Assembly (NCBI RefSeq): GCF_017549005.1
Contig: NZ_JAFYYT010000007.1
Span: 1-64,000 of the forward strand
Origin: Ruminococcus sp.
GTDB taxonomy: Bacteria > Bacillota > Clostridia > Oscillospirales > Ruminococcaceae
Direction: 5' to 3'
Length of the DNA: 64,000 bases
The notes under the pieces are model-generated. The model searched no databases. It was given only the letters and a program-made list of their open reading frames with translations, and had not been told where the DNA came from. Positions 42,456 to 50,772 of this stretch are shown one piece after another. The stretch's first letter is position 1, and each line of letters opens with the position of its first letter. Position numbers and translations under genes: made by a program.

Positions 42456-44021
42456 TCAAAAACCGTTAAGATGTGCTTCTCTCATTATGCCAGGGAAATT
42501 AAGATAAGCATAATTACAGTTGACTGTTCCGTTTATACCGTCTATCTTGGCGTCAGAAGCATACTGCCACATATTGTAGCCCTTCTTGAACGCAGGCCTT
42601 GAAACGCCGTAATGCGCTACCCAGACGTCATATTTTGAATAAACGGACTCGTCAAGCCTTGTATTGAGGAAATTCGCATAGCTCTTTATTCCGACATAAT
42701 AGCCTTTTTCCTCAAGTACAGAGCAGAACGCCTTAACTATATCGGTAAGTTCCTGCTTGCTCAGGTCTGCAAGGCTCTGATCCTCGATGTCGAAATATAC
42801 AGGATAAGCAAACTTATGGTTTTTTATGACCTCATAGCAAGCCTGAGCTTCGAGAGCGGCGTCCTCGGGAGAATCAGCATAGCTGTACCAGTATACTCCG
42901 TAATCAAGGCCTGCCTGTTCAGCTCCCTTGATATTATCGTCGAAGTACTTGTCCCTCTGAGTAGGAAGATCACCGTAACCAGCACGTATCATCGCATAGT
43001 CTATGCCGGATTTGCCTACCTGTTCCCAGTTTATCTCGCCCTGCCATACAGAAACGTCGATTCCACAGGCAACGCCCTTGTTAACGCTTACGGGGAACAA
43101 CGAATCACAGTTGCCTGATTCTGTTCCGTCAAAAACGTATGTATCAGGCGAAATTATGTAAGGATAATTGATATAGCAGTGATCTCTGTCTATATCGCCC
43201 TTTATACCGTCAATTGTTCCTGTGCTTGTATACTGCCACGAACCGTAGTCCTTGAAGTAGGACGGCGCTTCAACATTAAAATGAGCAACCCAGATATCAT
43301 ATTTATCAAGGGTCTCCTCATATACTCTTGTAGTCAGGAAGTTTGCAAAGCTGTAAATACCAACATAATAGCCCTTTGCTTCAAGAGTTGAGCAGAAAGC
43401 TTCTATAATAGCGGATATCTCGGCAGTTGAAAGCCTTTTCTGACTCGGATCCTCAATATCGAAATATATGGGATACTGGAAATCATAGTCCTTTATGACC
43501 TGATAGCATACTTCAGCTTCCTTATATGCGTCCTCAACAGACAGAGCATAGCTGTACCAGTATGCGCCGCAGTCAAGTCCCACAGACTGAGCGCCATTCA
43601 TATTTTCATCAAATTTAGGATCCTTCTGATATAATTCCTTGCCAAAGCCTGCTCTTACGATAACATAGTCGATACCCGACTGACCTACCTTCTGCCAGTC
43701 TATGTCACCCTGCCATTGTGAAACGTCAATTCCCTCGGTCTTTTTGTACATATAGCTCTTGTCGCCCGAATGGGATTTTGCATAGGACTGATGAGCGTCA
43801 TAAATATCAAAAACATTGAAAGGTGTTTCGTCAGCAGCTTCAACAGTCTGTCCTTCAAACTCTGTTGAAACCGCACCCACTTTACTTTCTGTCTCAAATA
43901 TGCTATCATATGTATAAGAGCCGTTATTTTCAGCCGCAAATACAGCAGAGGCTGTTAAAGCCGAACCTGCACCAACGGAACAGGCGATCAACAGTGAAAT
44001 TAAGCTTCTGAATATCTTCAT
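42456..44021 (-). CDS. Secreted double-domain GH25 lysozyme
   Basis: A 521-residue exported muramidase. A signal peptide (about 1-29, AVFA cleavage) and a short linker precede two tandem GH25 domains (about 97-290 and 315-515). Each has the GIDVSxWQG opening, the FDIED acid pair and a WQY-type end, so both could be active on the beta-1,4 glycan linkage. The domains are diverged but clearly duplicated. No cell-wall-binding repeat is present. AAGGAG lies 11 nt before the chosen ATG; a longer in-frame start is unlikely, since it would put 23 hydrophilic residues before the signal peptide and start within the -10 region. Confidence 0.92.
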   Translation of the reverse strand: MKIFRSLISLLIACSVGAGSALTASAVFAAENNGSYTYDSIFETESKVGAVSTEFEGQTVEAADETPFNVFDIYDAHQSYAKSHSGDKSYMYKKTEGIDVSQWQGDIDWQKVGQSGIDYVIVRAGFGKELYQKDPKFDENMNGAQSVGLDCGAYWYSYALSVEDAYKEAEVCYQVIKDYDFQYPIYFDIEDPSQKRLSTAEISAIIEAFCSTLEAKGYYVGIYSFANFLTTRVYEETLDKYDIWVAHFNVEAPSYFKDYGSWQYTSTGTIDGIKGDIDRDHCYINYPYIISPDTYVFDGTESGNCDSLFPVSVNKGVACGIDVSVWQGEINWEQVGKSGIDYAMIRAGYGDLPTQRDKYFDDNIKGAEQAGLDYGVYWYSYADSPEDAALEAQACYEVIKNHKFAYPVYFDIEDQSLADLSKQELTDIVKAFCSVLEEKGYYVGIKSYANFLNTRLDESVYSKYDVWVAHYGVSRPAFKKGYNMWQYASDAKIDGINGTVNCNYAYLNFPGIMREAHLNGF

Positions 44022-44088
44022 AACTGATCGTACTCCTTCTGTTTCTTGACCGTCAGAAAAATGAACTTCTACGGTATGTATTTTGTTC

Positions 44089-44117
44089 ATTATAACATAG
44101 ATTTAAAGTTTTTGCAA
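44089..44117 (-). promoter_or_regulatory. Sigma-A promoter of the GH25 gene
   Basis: Minus strand: -35 TTGCAA (44112-44117), 17-bp spacer, -10 TATAAT (44089-44094). Confidence 0.75.
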
Positions 44118-44231
44118 CTGTTACAGCCCATAAAACAGGTCGGAGAGCTTATTTTTGTCAGGATTGAAGAATTTTTTGAAATCTTTTTGTAACTTATAGA
44201 TACAATTATGTAATTTTTGAGGTATAATTAA

Positions 44232-45179
44232 ATGAAAAAATTTATTATAAATGAGAACGACAGCGGGCAGAGAATAGACAAATTCATCACAAAAGCACTG
44301 CCCGAACTGCCGAAAAGTATGATGTACAGGCTTATCCGCAAGAAAGATATAAAAATTAACGGAAAGAGATGCGAGATCTCTTCCCGTCTTGTGAGCGGAG
44401 ATGTTGTTACTGTATACGTCAAGGACGAGGTTTCTGCCGAAAAGAAGCATGATATGAGCTTTCTGGACTCCCCTGCTGACATAGAAATTATATATGAAGA
44501 CAAAAACATAATCATCGTAAATAAGCCTGCAGGTCTGGATTCACATTCAAACGGAAGTCCCATGACCGATACCATGATAGACCGTATCAAAAAATATCTC
44601 TACGACAAAGGTGAATATTCTCCCGAAAGCGAAAGTTCCTTTGCTCCGGCACTTTGCAGCAGGCTGGACAGGAATACCAGTGGACTTATAACAGCTGCCA
44701 AAACTGCCGCTGCCCTGCGGGAATTAAATGAAGCTATACGAAGCGGAAAAGTCCATAAGATATACCGCTGTATAGCAGCAGCTCCACTGCCTAAAAACGA
44801 GGACATTATAACTGCGTATCATCAGAAGGACGAGTCGAGAAACACCGTAAAAATCGCTGACCAGCCCACAGAGGGATTCAAGCAGATAAAAACAGGCTAT
44901 CGCGTTATCAGTTCAAAGTCGCCTCTCTCCCTTGTGGAAGTTACACTTTATACAGGGCGTACACATCAGATAAGAGCTCATCTCGCCCATATCGGCGCGC
45001 CTGTGCTCGGCGACGGCAAATACGGCATAACAGCCGTAAACAAGCGTTACGGCGTGTTCAGACAAGCTCTCTGTGCATATTCTTTAAAATTTGAATTTGA
45101 GGAGACTTCCGAGTTCTTTTACCTCAATTCTCTCGAAATAAACGCTCCTCGGCCTGATTTTGAAAAACGATTCTTTTAG
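44232..45179 (+). CDS. RluA family pseudouridine synthase
   Basis: A 315-residue RNA pseudouridine synthase. An N-terminal S4 RNA-binding domain (about 11-70) precedes the catalytic domain. The active-site Asp is in CSRLDRNTSGL (about 139-149), and the C-terminal GRTHQIRAHLAHIG signature (about 244-257) is intact. The target rRNA or tRNA position cannot be inferred. Its stop codon overlaps the stop codon of the convergent tyrA gene by 3 nt. Confidence 0.93.
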   Translation: MKKFIINENDSGQRIDKFITKALPELPKSMMYRLIRKKDIKINGKRCEISSRLVSGDVVTVYVKDEVSAEKKHDMSFLDSPADIEIIYEDKNIIIVNKPAGLDSHSNGSPMTDTMIDRIKKYLYDKGEYSPESESSFAPALCSRLDRNTSGLITAAKTAAALRELNEAIRSGKVHKIYRCIAAAPLPKNEDIITAYHQKDESRNTVKIADQPTEGFKQIKTGYRVISSKSPLSLVEVTLYTGRTHQIRAHLAHIGAPVLGDGKYGITAVNKRYGVFRQALCAYSLKFEFEETSEFFYLNSLEINAPRPDFEKRFF

Positions 45180-46027
45180 TTAGGCTGACCGACTCTGTGG
45201 CGAAGGTTCTCTTCCTTGAGCTCTCTGCCCTCTGCAATAAGCATTCTTAATCTGTCAGCGTCGCCGTTTTTCAGTGCTTCGCTGTACTTATTAAGGTTAG
45301 AAATAAGAGTATCAAGCTCATATTGCAGGTTTTCCCTGTTCTGCATGAATAGATCTGCCCACATTTTTTCATTCATCGTTGCAATTCTGGTCATATCCTG
45401 AAAGCTGCCGCCGCTGAATCCGCATTCAAGTCCAAGCTCTGGGCTTTTTACGTAAGCACTTGAAACGATATGTGCAAGCTGAGAGGTATAAGCTATCATT
45501 TTATCATGGTTTTCGGGGCTCGTTACAACTATCTTGCCTGCGCCGATCTCCTTAGCTACATTTGTAAGCAGCTCTATATCCTTTTCGCTGCTGTCAGCAA
45601 AAGGAGCAATTATAAAATTAGCCTTTACGAAAAGATCGGCTGTACTGTTGTAATATCCGCCGAACTCTTTTCCTGCCATCGGGTGTATGCCAACATATCT
45701 GAGTCCGACAGACTCGGATATTTTTTTCATTCTGTCGGAAAATCCGCCTTTTATACCGCAGACATCTGTGATAAGAGTTCCTTTTTCGATCTCGGAAGCG
45801 TGTTTTTCAAGAAATTTTTCAGAAGCTTCCGGAAAAAGTGCTATAACAATAAGATCGTAGCCTTTATAGCTGCCGTCAAAGACATTATCAAGGGCAACGT
45901 CCCTGAGAGCCGCATTTTCGATATCGTGGTTCAGGTCACAGCCCGTAACAGTATGATATGTGTATTTTTTCAGCGCTTTACAAAGCGAACCACCAATAAG
46001 ACCAAGTCCTACAACAAGAATATTCAT
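45176..46027 (-). CDS. tyrA: Prephenate dehydrogenase
   Basis: NAD-dependent oxidative decarboxylation of prephenate to 4-hydroxyphenylpyruvate in tyrosine synthesis. The 283 residues begin MNILVVGLGLIGGSL, the nucleotide-binding motif. The HPMAGKEFGGY signature with the catalytic His lies near residue 122. There is no chorismate mutase or ACT domain. I chose the ATG with AGGAGG upstream; a longer in-frame ORF begins 126 nt earlier and runs through the promoter, so it is rejected. Other aromatic pathway genes are not in the window. Confidence 0.92.
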   Translation of the reverse strand: MNILVVGLGLIGGSLCKALKKYTYHTVTGCDLNHDIENAALRDVALDNVFDGSYKGYDLIVIALFPEASEKFLEKHASEIEKGTLITDVCGIKGGFSDRMKKISESVGLRYVGIHPMAGKEFGGYYNSTADLFVKANFIIAPFADSSEKDIELLTNVAKEIGAGKIVVTSPENHDKMIAYTSQLAHIVSSAYVKSPELGLECGFSGGSFQDMTRIATMNEKMWADLFMQNRENLQYELDTLISNLNKYSEALKNGDADRLRMLIAEGRELKEENLRHRVGQPN

Positions 46028-46058
46028 AAAAACTCCTCCTGTTCTTTTATCATTTAAA

Positions 46059-46087
46059 GTATAACGCTTTAAACGCAAAAAGTCAAG
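46059..46087 (-). promoter_or_regulatory. Sigma-A promoter of tyrA
   Basis: Minus strand: -35 TTGACT (46082-46087), 17-bp spacer, -10 TATACT (46059-46064). Confidence 0.75.
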
Positions 46088-46175
46088 AGGATAATTGCAT
46101 AAAAATAACATTAATTTCCGTTCGGCATAAAATAGTAAAGAGAACTTTCTCAAATCCTATGAAAGGAATTTTTTT

Positions 46176-46913
46176 ATGCCAAAGGTATTTTTAAGTCCCT
46201 CAACTCAGGAATGGAACAAATACGCAACGAGCGGCAACGAGGAGCTTTACATGAACCTGCTTGCCGACAGAATTGAACCCTACCTCAGATCCTGCGGTAT
46301 AAGCTTTGTAAGAAACGATCCGGACAGAAATGTCACGGGCGCAATCGCTGATTCAAACGCAGGCAGCTATGACGTACACCTTGCACTTCATTCAAATGCC
46401 GCTCCAAACGATCTTTCAGGAAGATTACGCGGAATAGATATATATTTTGCTCCCAAAAGCGCTCTGAGCGAAAAGCTTGCCAATATCATAGCAAACAATC
46501 TGAAATCAATATATCCGCTTCCCGACAAGGTCATGGCTGTGCCGACATACAGTCTCGGAGAAGTCCTGCGAACCAAAGCAGTAGCTGTCCTTTGCGAGCT
46601 TGGTTATCACGATAACTACGCAGACGAAGCATGGCTAAAAAACAATCTTGAAAACATCGCCCGAAATATCACAGGCTCTTTATGTGATTACTTCGGTATC
46701 CCGTTCGTCCCTGCCGGAGCTGTCCGCTGGGGAACTGTTACCACAAACGGCAGCAACCTTAATATCCGCAGCTATCCCGGTTTATCCGGAACTATAATCG
46801 GGTCGATCCCCGACGGTGCAACAGTCATGATTAACGGTCATACCAACGGCTGGTATGTCGTAAATTACAACGGTATAGTCGGCTATTCAAGCAGCGACTT
46901 CATCACATTATAA
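46176..46913 (+). CDS. N-acetylmuramoyl-L-alanine amidase with SH3-like domain
   Basis: A 245-residue protein with an Amidase_3-type catalytic domain (about 1-170) and a C-terminal bacterial SH3 domain (about 180-245; SNLNIRSYPGLSGTIIGSIP). Zinc-site candidates are the Glu of GNEELYMN (about 21-28), the His of LALHSNA (about 70-76) and the Glu of LCELGYHDN (about 145). There is no signal peptide, so export must occur by lysis, a holin, or during sporulation, or it is used in the mother cell. AAAGGAA precedes the ATG. It resembles short amidases of spore-forming Firmicutes and phages. Confidence 0.85.
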   Translation: MPKVFLSPSTQEWNKYATSGNEELYMNLLADRIEPYLRSCGISFVRNDPDRNVTGAIADSNAGSYDVHLALHSNAAPNDLSGRLRGIDIYFAPKSALSEKLANIIANNLKSIYPLPDKVMAVPTYSLGEVLRTKAVAVLCELGYHDNYADEAWLKNNLENIARNITGSLCDYFGIPFVPAGAVRWGTVTTNGSNLNIRSYPGLSGTIIGSIPDGATVMINGHTNGWYVVNYNGIVGYSSSDFITL

Positions 46914-46918
46914 AGCAA

Positions 46919-46945
46919 ATACCGTACAGGTCAACTGTACGGTAT
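46919..46945 (+). terminator. Terminator of the amidase gene
   Basis: An 11-bp perfect stem (ATACCGTACAG with CTGTACGGTAT) around a GTCAA loop, followed by TTTATATT. The convergent gene on the minus strand may use it as well. Confidence 0.8.
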
Positions 46946-46964
46946 TTTATATTACATAAATTTT

Positions 46965-48383
46965 TTATTCTTCGTCCTCAGGTGGAAGTCCCCTTCTGCG
47001 CCTTGCCTTGTCATCGACCTTAGGTACAGCGTAGATCGGTTTCATCGGCTTTGATTTGCTCTTGAAAACTATATACGAATAAATGCATAGAATGATATAG
47101 ATAGCGCAAAGAAGGAATGAAATAAGCAGAGCTTTATGGAACCACCGCGATTTCGTGAACATTTTCGCCGCATAGATATTATACTTCGATGTTGAACGCT
47201 CAACATTGTTTACGGCGACTATCTCAACAGTTCCCAGCTCTTCTCCCGAATATTCGAGAGTTACCGTACCAAGCGGCTGTCCTTTTGCCACGGGAGCCTG
47301 AAGCGTATTCTTATACCAGACCACCTTATCACGGCTTATAGTCGATATATCAACTCCGTCATACCATAAGAGTGTAAATTCCTCTTTCGGGCGAACGAGC
47401 ACATAGTCGTTTCCCTCGGCAAGCTCAACAGGAAGCTCACCTACCTCAGCAGTATCAGCAAGTATAACCTGATAGGAAAAATGGTTGAATGCCCATTTGA
47501 ACAGCGTCATAGCGTCGGTAATATGATAAAAGGTAATTTCTCCGCGCTCATCGTTCAAAGGCGACTTCAAAAGCACAGAAAGATACTTGTTTCCGTCACG
47601 GCTTGCCATAATAACGCTGTTTCTGCCTGCGACCTCAAGATTTGCCGTCTTTATTCCCTTCGCACCGCTGAAATTATAGTCGCCGTCAGGTTCCATCATT
47701 ACATTTGAATGAGTCCAGTACCACTCTTCCTGATCGGGGTGGTTCTTAGCATTCGGGATAGACGGGGTGTATGTGTAGGTAGTAGCTATTTTCTCAAATC
47801 CAGGAACTCCAAGCGCGTATACCGTAAGCTTTGCAAGATCATCTGCCGTGGTATACTGCTCCTTGTCGTAAACTCCTGTGGCATTTGTGAAATTAGTGTC
47901 CATAAGTCCGAGTTCGGCAGCTTTCTCATTCATCATTTCAACAAATTTTGAAGCGCTCTTGTCACCGATCGTATAAGCGATAGTTTCCGCAGCTTCGTAT
48001 GAAGAAGTAAGCATCATGGCATAGAGCAGATCGTTGATCGAAAGTACGTCGCCGTCCACAATGAATCCGGTCCTCAGATCCTCGGGATACTGGGTATTGT
48101 AAAGGTAATCATATACTTCTTCATCTATAGTTACCTGCTGGGAAAGATTCTTGCAGTTTTCAAGACAGACTACAGCCGTCATAATATTTACCAGCGGTCC
48201 CGGAGCCTGTCTCCTGTCCGAATTTTTCTGATGAATGACCGTATTTGTATCAAGATTTAGCAATACTGCCGATTCGCTCATTATACTTGTATTAAGCGGA
48301 AAATTTACAGCTTCTGCTCTGAATGTACCAAGAAAAGGAAGCGCAATTATCAGCGCTGAAAGCAATGACAATACTCTTTTCAT
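46965..48383 (-). CDS. PBP5-like carboxypeptidase family protein with a C-terminal anchor, active-site motifs degenerate
   Basis: A 472-residue exported protein. A signal peptide (about 1-25), a PBP5-type domain (to about 285), an Ig-like or linker region and one C-terminal membrane segment (about 415-435) with a basic cytoplasmic tail are visible. The catalytic motifs are changed: SxxK is PLVN (63-66), SxN is SSY (127-129), and KTG is KTA (245-247). Both the nucleophile and the base are therefore missing. It still conserves MNEKAAELGLMDTNFTNATG, a hallmark of the fold. It is the second PBP5-like pseudoenzyme of the window. A substrate-binding or scaffolding role is an inference. Confidence 0.85.
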   Translation of the reverse strand: MKRVLSLLSALIIALPFLGTFRAEAVNFPLNTSIMSESAVLLNLDTNTVIHQKNSDRRQAPGPLVNIMTAVVCLENCKNLSQQVTIDEEVYDYLYNTQYPEDLRTGFIVDGDVLSINDLLYAMMLTSSYEAAETIAYTIGDKSASKFVEMMNEKAAELGLMDTNFTNATGVYDKEQYTTADDLAKLTVYALGVPGFEKIATTYTYTPSIPNAKNHPDQEEWYWTHSNVMMEPDGDYNFSGAKGIKTANLEVAGRNSVIMASRDGNKYLSVLLKSPLNDERGEITFYHITDAMTLFKWAFNHFSYQVILADTAEVGELPVELAEGNDYVLVRPKEEFTLLWYDGVDISTISRDKVVWYKNTLQAPVAKGQPLGTVTLEYSGEELGTVEIVAVNNVERSTSKYNIYAAKMFTKSRWFHKALLISFLLCAIYIILCIYSYIVFKSKSKPMKPIYAVPKVDDKARRRRGLPPEDEE

Positions 48384-48649
48384 TATAACTCCTTTATTGC
48401 AAGCGGTCTTGCCGCGTTGATCTCATATTCCGATAAAAAATGGAAGTAAAATAATCCATACCATATTATTATAGCAGACTTTTTATAATTTTAAAAGGGG
48501 TTTCTAAAAAATTTTATTTTTTAAAATTTTTCATCTGTACTTTACCTTTTTTGAAAAATATGATAAAATAAAAAAGTAGACAAAAAATGCAGCACAGAAA
48601 AAAACAGCTGCTACAAAAAGAACAAAAGAACAGAACGGAGGTTTTTAAT
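48384..48649. other. Divergent AT-rich region between the pseudo-carboxypeptidase and phosphoesterase genes
   Basis: An extended -10 promoter (TGC then TATAAT; 48468-48476, minus strand) lies in front of the leftward gene. A weak plus-strand candidate (TTTACC, 17 bp, TAAAAT) lies near 48541-48570 for the rightward gene. A long A/T palindrome at about 48508-48532 could be a UP element or a hairpin. I see no gene in this stretch. Confidence 0.4.
48468..48476 (-). promoter_or_regulatory. Extended -10 promoter of the degenerate carboxypeptidase gene
   Basis: TGC followed by TATAAT on the minus strand. A weak TTTTAA lies 17 bp upstream. Confidence 0.5.
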
Positions 48650-49312
48650 GTGATCTTTGTTACAGGAGATATGCACGGCGACATCACACGCTTTAAAAGC
48701 CCTGGAATGAAAAAGCTCTCCTACGGTGACACCTTGATCGTTGCCGGTGACTTCGGCTTTATCTGGAACAATTCAAAGGAAGAAAAAGCCAATCTGAAGA
48801 AGCTTGCGGAAAAAAATTTCAGGATTGCTTTTGTTGACGGCTGCCATGAAAACTTCGATATTCTCGAGAAGTATCCTATCGAGACCTGGAACGGCGGGAA
48901 AATTCGAAAGATCGAGAAAAATATCTTTCACCTGATGCGCGGACAGGTCTATACCATTGAAAAGAAGAAAATATTCACATTCGGCGGCGGTCACAGTCAG
49001 GACAAGGATTTCAGAGAAAACACTGACTGGTGGGAGCGCGAACAGCCGGATCATCAGGAAATACTGGAAGGTATAGCCAATCTCAAGGCAAACAGGTATG
49101 ATATCGACTATATCATCACTCATGAGCCTCCTGCGTCGCTAAAGGACTGCCTCGGGGTCGATGTTCTCCAGAGGATTGAATTGCACGCCTTTTTTGAGGA
49201 AATGATAAAGGTTTGCAGATACAGAAAGTGGTTTTTCGGTAAATGCCACATCGATAAGCACATCCCCCTCAGCTTTTATGCTGTTTTCAACAGCATTATC
49301 CCTTTAAAATAA
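48650..49312 (+). CDS. Metallophosphoesterase
   Basis: A 220-residue calcineurin-like phosphoesterase. Metal-site motifs are TGDMHGD (about 5-11), AGDFGFIW (about 32-39), DGCHENF (about 64-70; GNHE replaced by GCHE), GGGHSQD (about 110-116) and ITHEPP (about 161-166). It begins at GTG: GGAGG lies 8 nt upstream, while the ATG that overlaps it is in another frame and hits a stop at once. A longer in-frame ORF would add a Lys/Gln-rich stretch with no family match. Substrate not known. Confidence 0.82.
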   Translation: MIFVTGDMHGDITRFKSPGMKKLSYGDTLIVAGDFGFIWNNSKEEKANLKKLAEKNFRIAFVDGCHENFDILEKYPIETWNGGKIRKIEKNIFHLMRGQVYTIEKKKIFTFGGGHSQDKDFRENTDWWEREQPDHQEILEGIANLKANRYDIDYIITHEPPASLKDCLGVDVLQRIELHAFFEEMIKVCRYRKWFFGKCHIDKHIPLSFYAVFNSIIPLK

Positions 49313-49316
49313 ATAT

Positions 49317-49346
49317 AAGCTGCATGATCATAGTTCCATGCAGCTT
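49317..49346. terminator. Bidirectional terminator between phosphoesterase and tatD
   Basis: A 10-bp stem (AAGCTGCATG with CATGCAGCTT) around a 10-nt loop, with T-runs on the plus side and A/T-rich sequence on the minus side. It probably also ends the thiamine operon. Confidence 0.8.
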
Positions 49347-49348
49347 TT

Positions 49349-50122
49349 TTATATTCCGAAAAAACGTTCGGTATTCTCTTTTACTGCCGCTGTGAGTTCA
49401 GCTTCGTCCACACGCATATTCCTTGCAAGCTCAGCTGCAACATATTTTATGTTCTGAGGCACATTAGTGCGGTCAAGTCCCTTGATATTGCGAGGAGTAA
49501 GGTAGGGTGCATCAGTCTCTATCATAACACGGTCCAAAGGTATCAGCTTAACGGCTTCACGAAGCGCTCCGCCTCGCCTCTCGTCGCATATCCAGCCTGT
49601 GATTCCTATATAAAAGCCCATATCAAGATACTTTTTCAGAGTTTCCTTGTCGCCTGTAAAGCAATGAACTACCGAACGGCTGCATATGTCGCTGTGCTTC
49701 TTAAAACGTGCGATAAAATCATCAGCAGCATCCCTTTCGTGAAGAAACAGCGGCTTCCCGAGTTCTTCCGCTATTTTTATGTGATGTTCAAAGCAGCGTA
49801 TCTGATTTTCACGTGCAGAAAACATCCTGTCGTAATCAAGTCCGCACTCTCCCACCGCAGCTATCTTATCATTGACAAGTATTATCTCGCGTATGCGCTG
49901 AAAATCCTCAGCCTTTGCACTGTCGGCGCTGTGCGGGTGAATTCCGCAGGTGCCGAAGCAATTGTGGTCTTTTACAAATCTGTTCACGCTTTCGCTGCTT
50001 TTCATGTCTGAACCTGTGAGGATACAGCCAATATTTTCAGCTAATGCGTCATTTATAATTTTTTCGGGCTCCCTGAACTGTTTACAGAACAGATTCAGCC
50101 CGATATCGTAGTATTTTATCAT
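49349..50122 (-). CDS. tatD: TatD family metal-dependent hydrolase
   Basis: A 257-residue TIM-barrel metallohydrolase. GIHPHSAD (about 80-87), AVGECGLDYD (about 109-118), VVHCFTGD (about 156-163) and ETDAPYLTPRN (about 206-216) carry the metal ligands. Family members are DNases or D-aminoacyl-tRNA-related hydrolases; the substrate is not certain. The N-terminal His pair of many TatD proteins is reduced (MIKYYDIGLNL). It starts 9 nt after the thiE stop codon with AAGGAG, so it is in the thiamine operon transcript. Confidence 0.88.
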   Translation of the reverse strand: MIKYYDIGLNLFCKQFREPEKIINDALAENIGCILTGSDMKSSESVNRFVKDHNCFGTCGIHPHSADSAKAEDFQRIREIILVNDKIAAVGECGLDYDRMFSARENQIRCFEHHIKIAEELGKPLFLHERDAADDFIARFKKHSDICSRSVVHCFTGDKETLKKYLDMGFYIGITGWICDERRGGALREAVKLIPLDRVMIETDAPYLTPRNIKGLDRTNVPQNIKYVAAELARNMRVDEAELTAAVKENTERFFGI

Positions 50123-50131
50123 AACATCTCC

Positions 50132-50767
50132 TTATATAGTTTCCAAAGCAGCCCCACGAATCTCATTGGCTGCTTTTTTTATGTCATTTGCTCCGAAAAC
50201 AGCAGATACTACAGCGATACCGCTGTGTCCGCAGCCTTTTATCTCCTTTACATTTTCTGCTGTGATCCCGCCGATAGCTACAGCAGGGATATTTACACAG
50301 CTGCATATCTCCCTGAGTTCCTGCGGAGTTATCCTTACAGCGTTTGTTTTTGTGGGAGACGGAAAAACTGCTCCGACTCCGAGATAATCTGCTCCCGAAC
50401 TCTCTGCAAGCTTTGCCTGTTCCACTGTTTTCGCTGTAGCTCCGATTATGAAATTCTTTCCTGCGATACGCCTTATCTCGGCAACAGGAGCATCTTCGAT
50501 CCCCACATGGACACCGTCGGCTCCGCATTTCAGTGCAGCTTCATAATCATCGTTGATTATAAGCGGTACATTGTATTTATGGCATATTTTAAGCAGCTTT
50601 TCGGCTTCACGGAGGAGCTCGTCCTCCCCGATATTTTTCTCACGGAGCTGAACTGTTCCAACACCGCCGAGTATAGCCTGTTCCACAGCTTCTTCAAGGC
50701 TCATGCCACGGAGACAGCCTCTGTCGGTAACTCCATAGAGCAAAAGATCCTTCTTTTCTATTTTCAT
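50132..50767 (-). CDS. thiE: Thiamine-phosphate synthase
   Basis: Joins hydroxymethylpyrimidine pyrophosphate and thiazole phosphate to give thiamine phosphate. A 211-residue TIM barrel with the expected VQLREKN (about 42-48), LIINDDYEAA (about 72-81), DGVHVG (about 88-93) and GVGAVFPSPTK (about 133-143) motifs. The ATG chosen has AGGAAG 8 nt upstream. A tenI paralogue precedes it, overlapping by a few nucleotides or abutting. Confidence 0.93.
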   Translation of the reverse strand: MKIEKKDLLLYGVTDRGCLRGMSLEEAVEQAILGGVGTVQLREKNIGEDELLREAEKLLKICHKYNVPLIINDDYEAALKCGADGVHVGIEDAPVAEIRRIAGKNFIIGATAKTVEQAKLAESSGADYLGVGAVFPSPTKTNAVRITPQELREICSCVNIPAVAIGGITAENVKEIKGCGHSGIAVVSAVFGANDIKKAANEIRGAALETI

Positions 50768-50772
50768 TTTTA

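Noticed and set aside
46027-46153. Longer N-terminus of prephenate dehydrogenase
   Set aside because: It would run through the sigma-A promoter. The internal ATG has AGGAGG and begins exactly at the Rossmann motif.
46176-46913. Amidase as part of a prophage lysis cassette
   Set aside because: Neighbours are housekeeping genes (rluA-type, tyrA) and no holin, tail or integrase gene is present.
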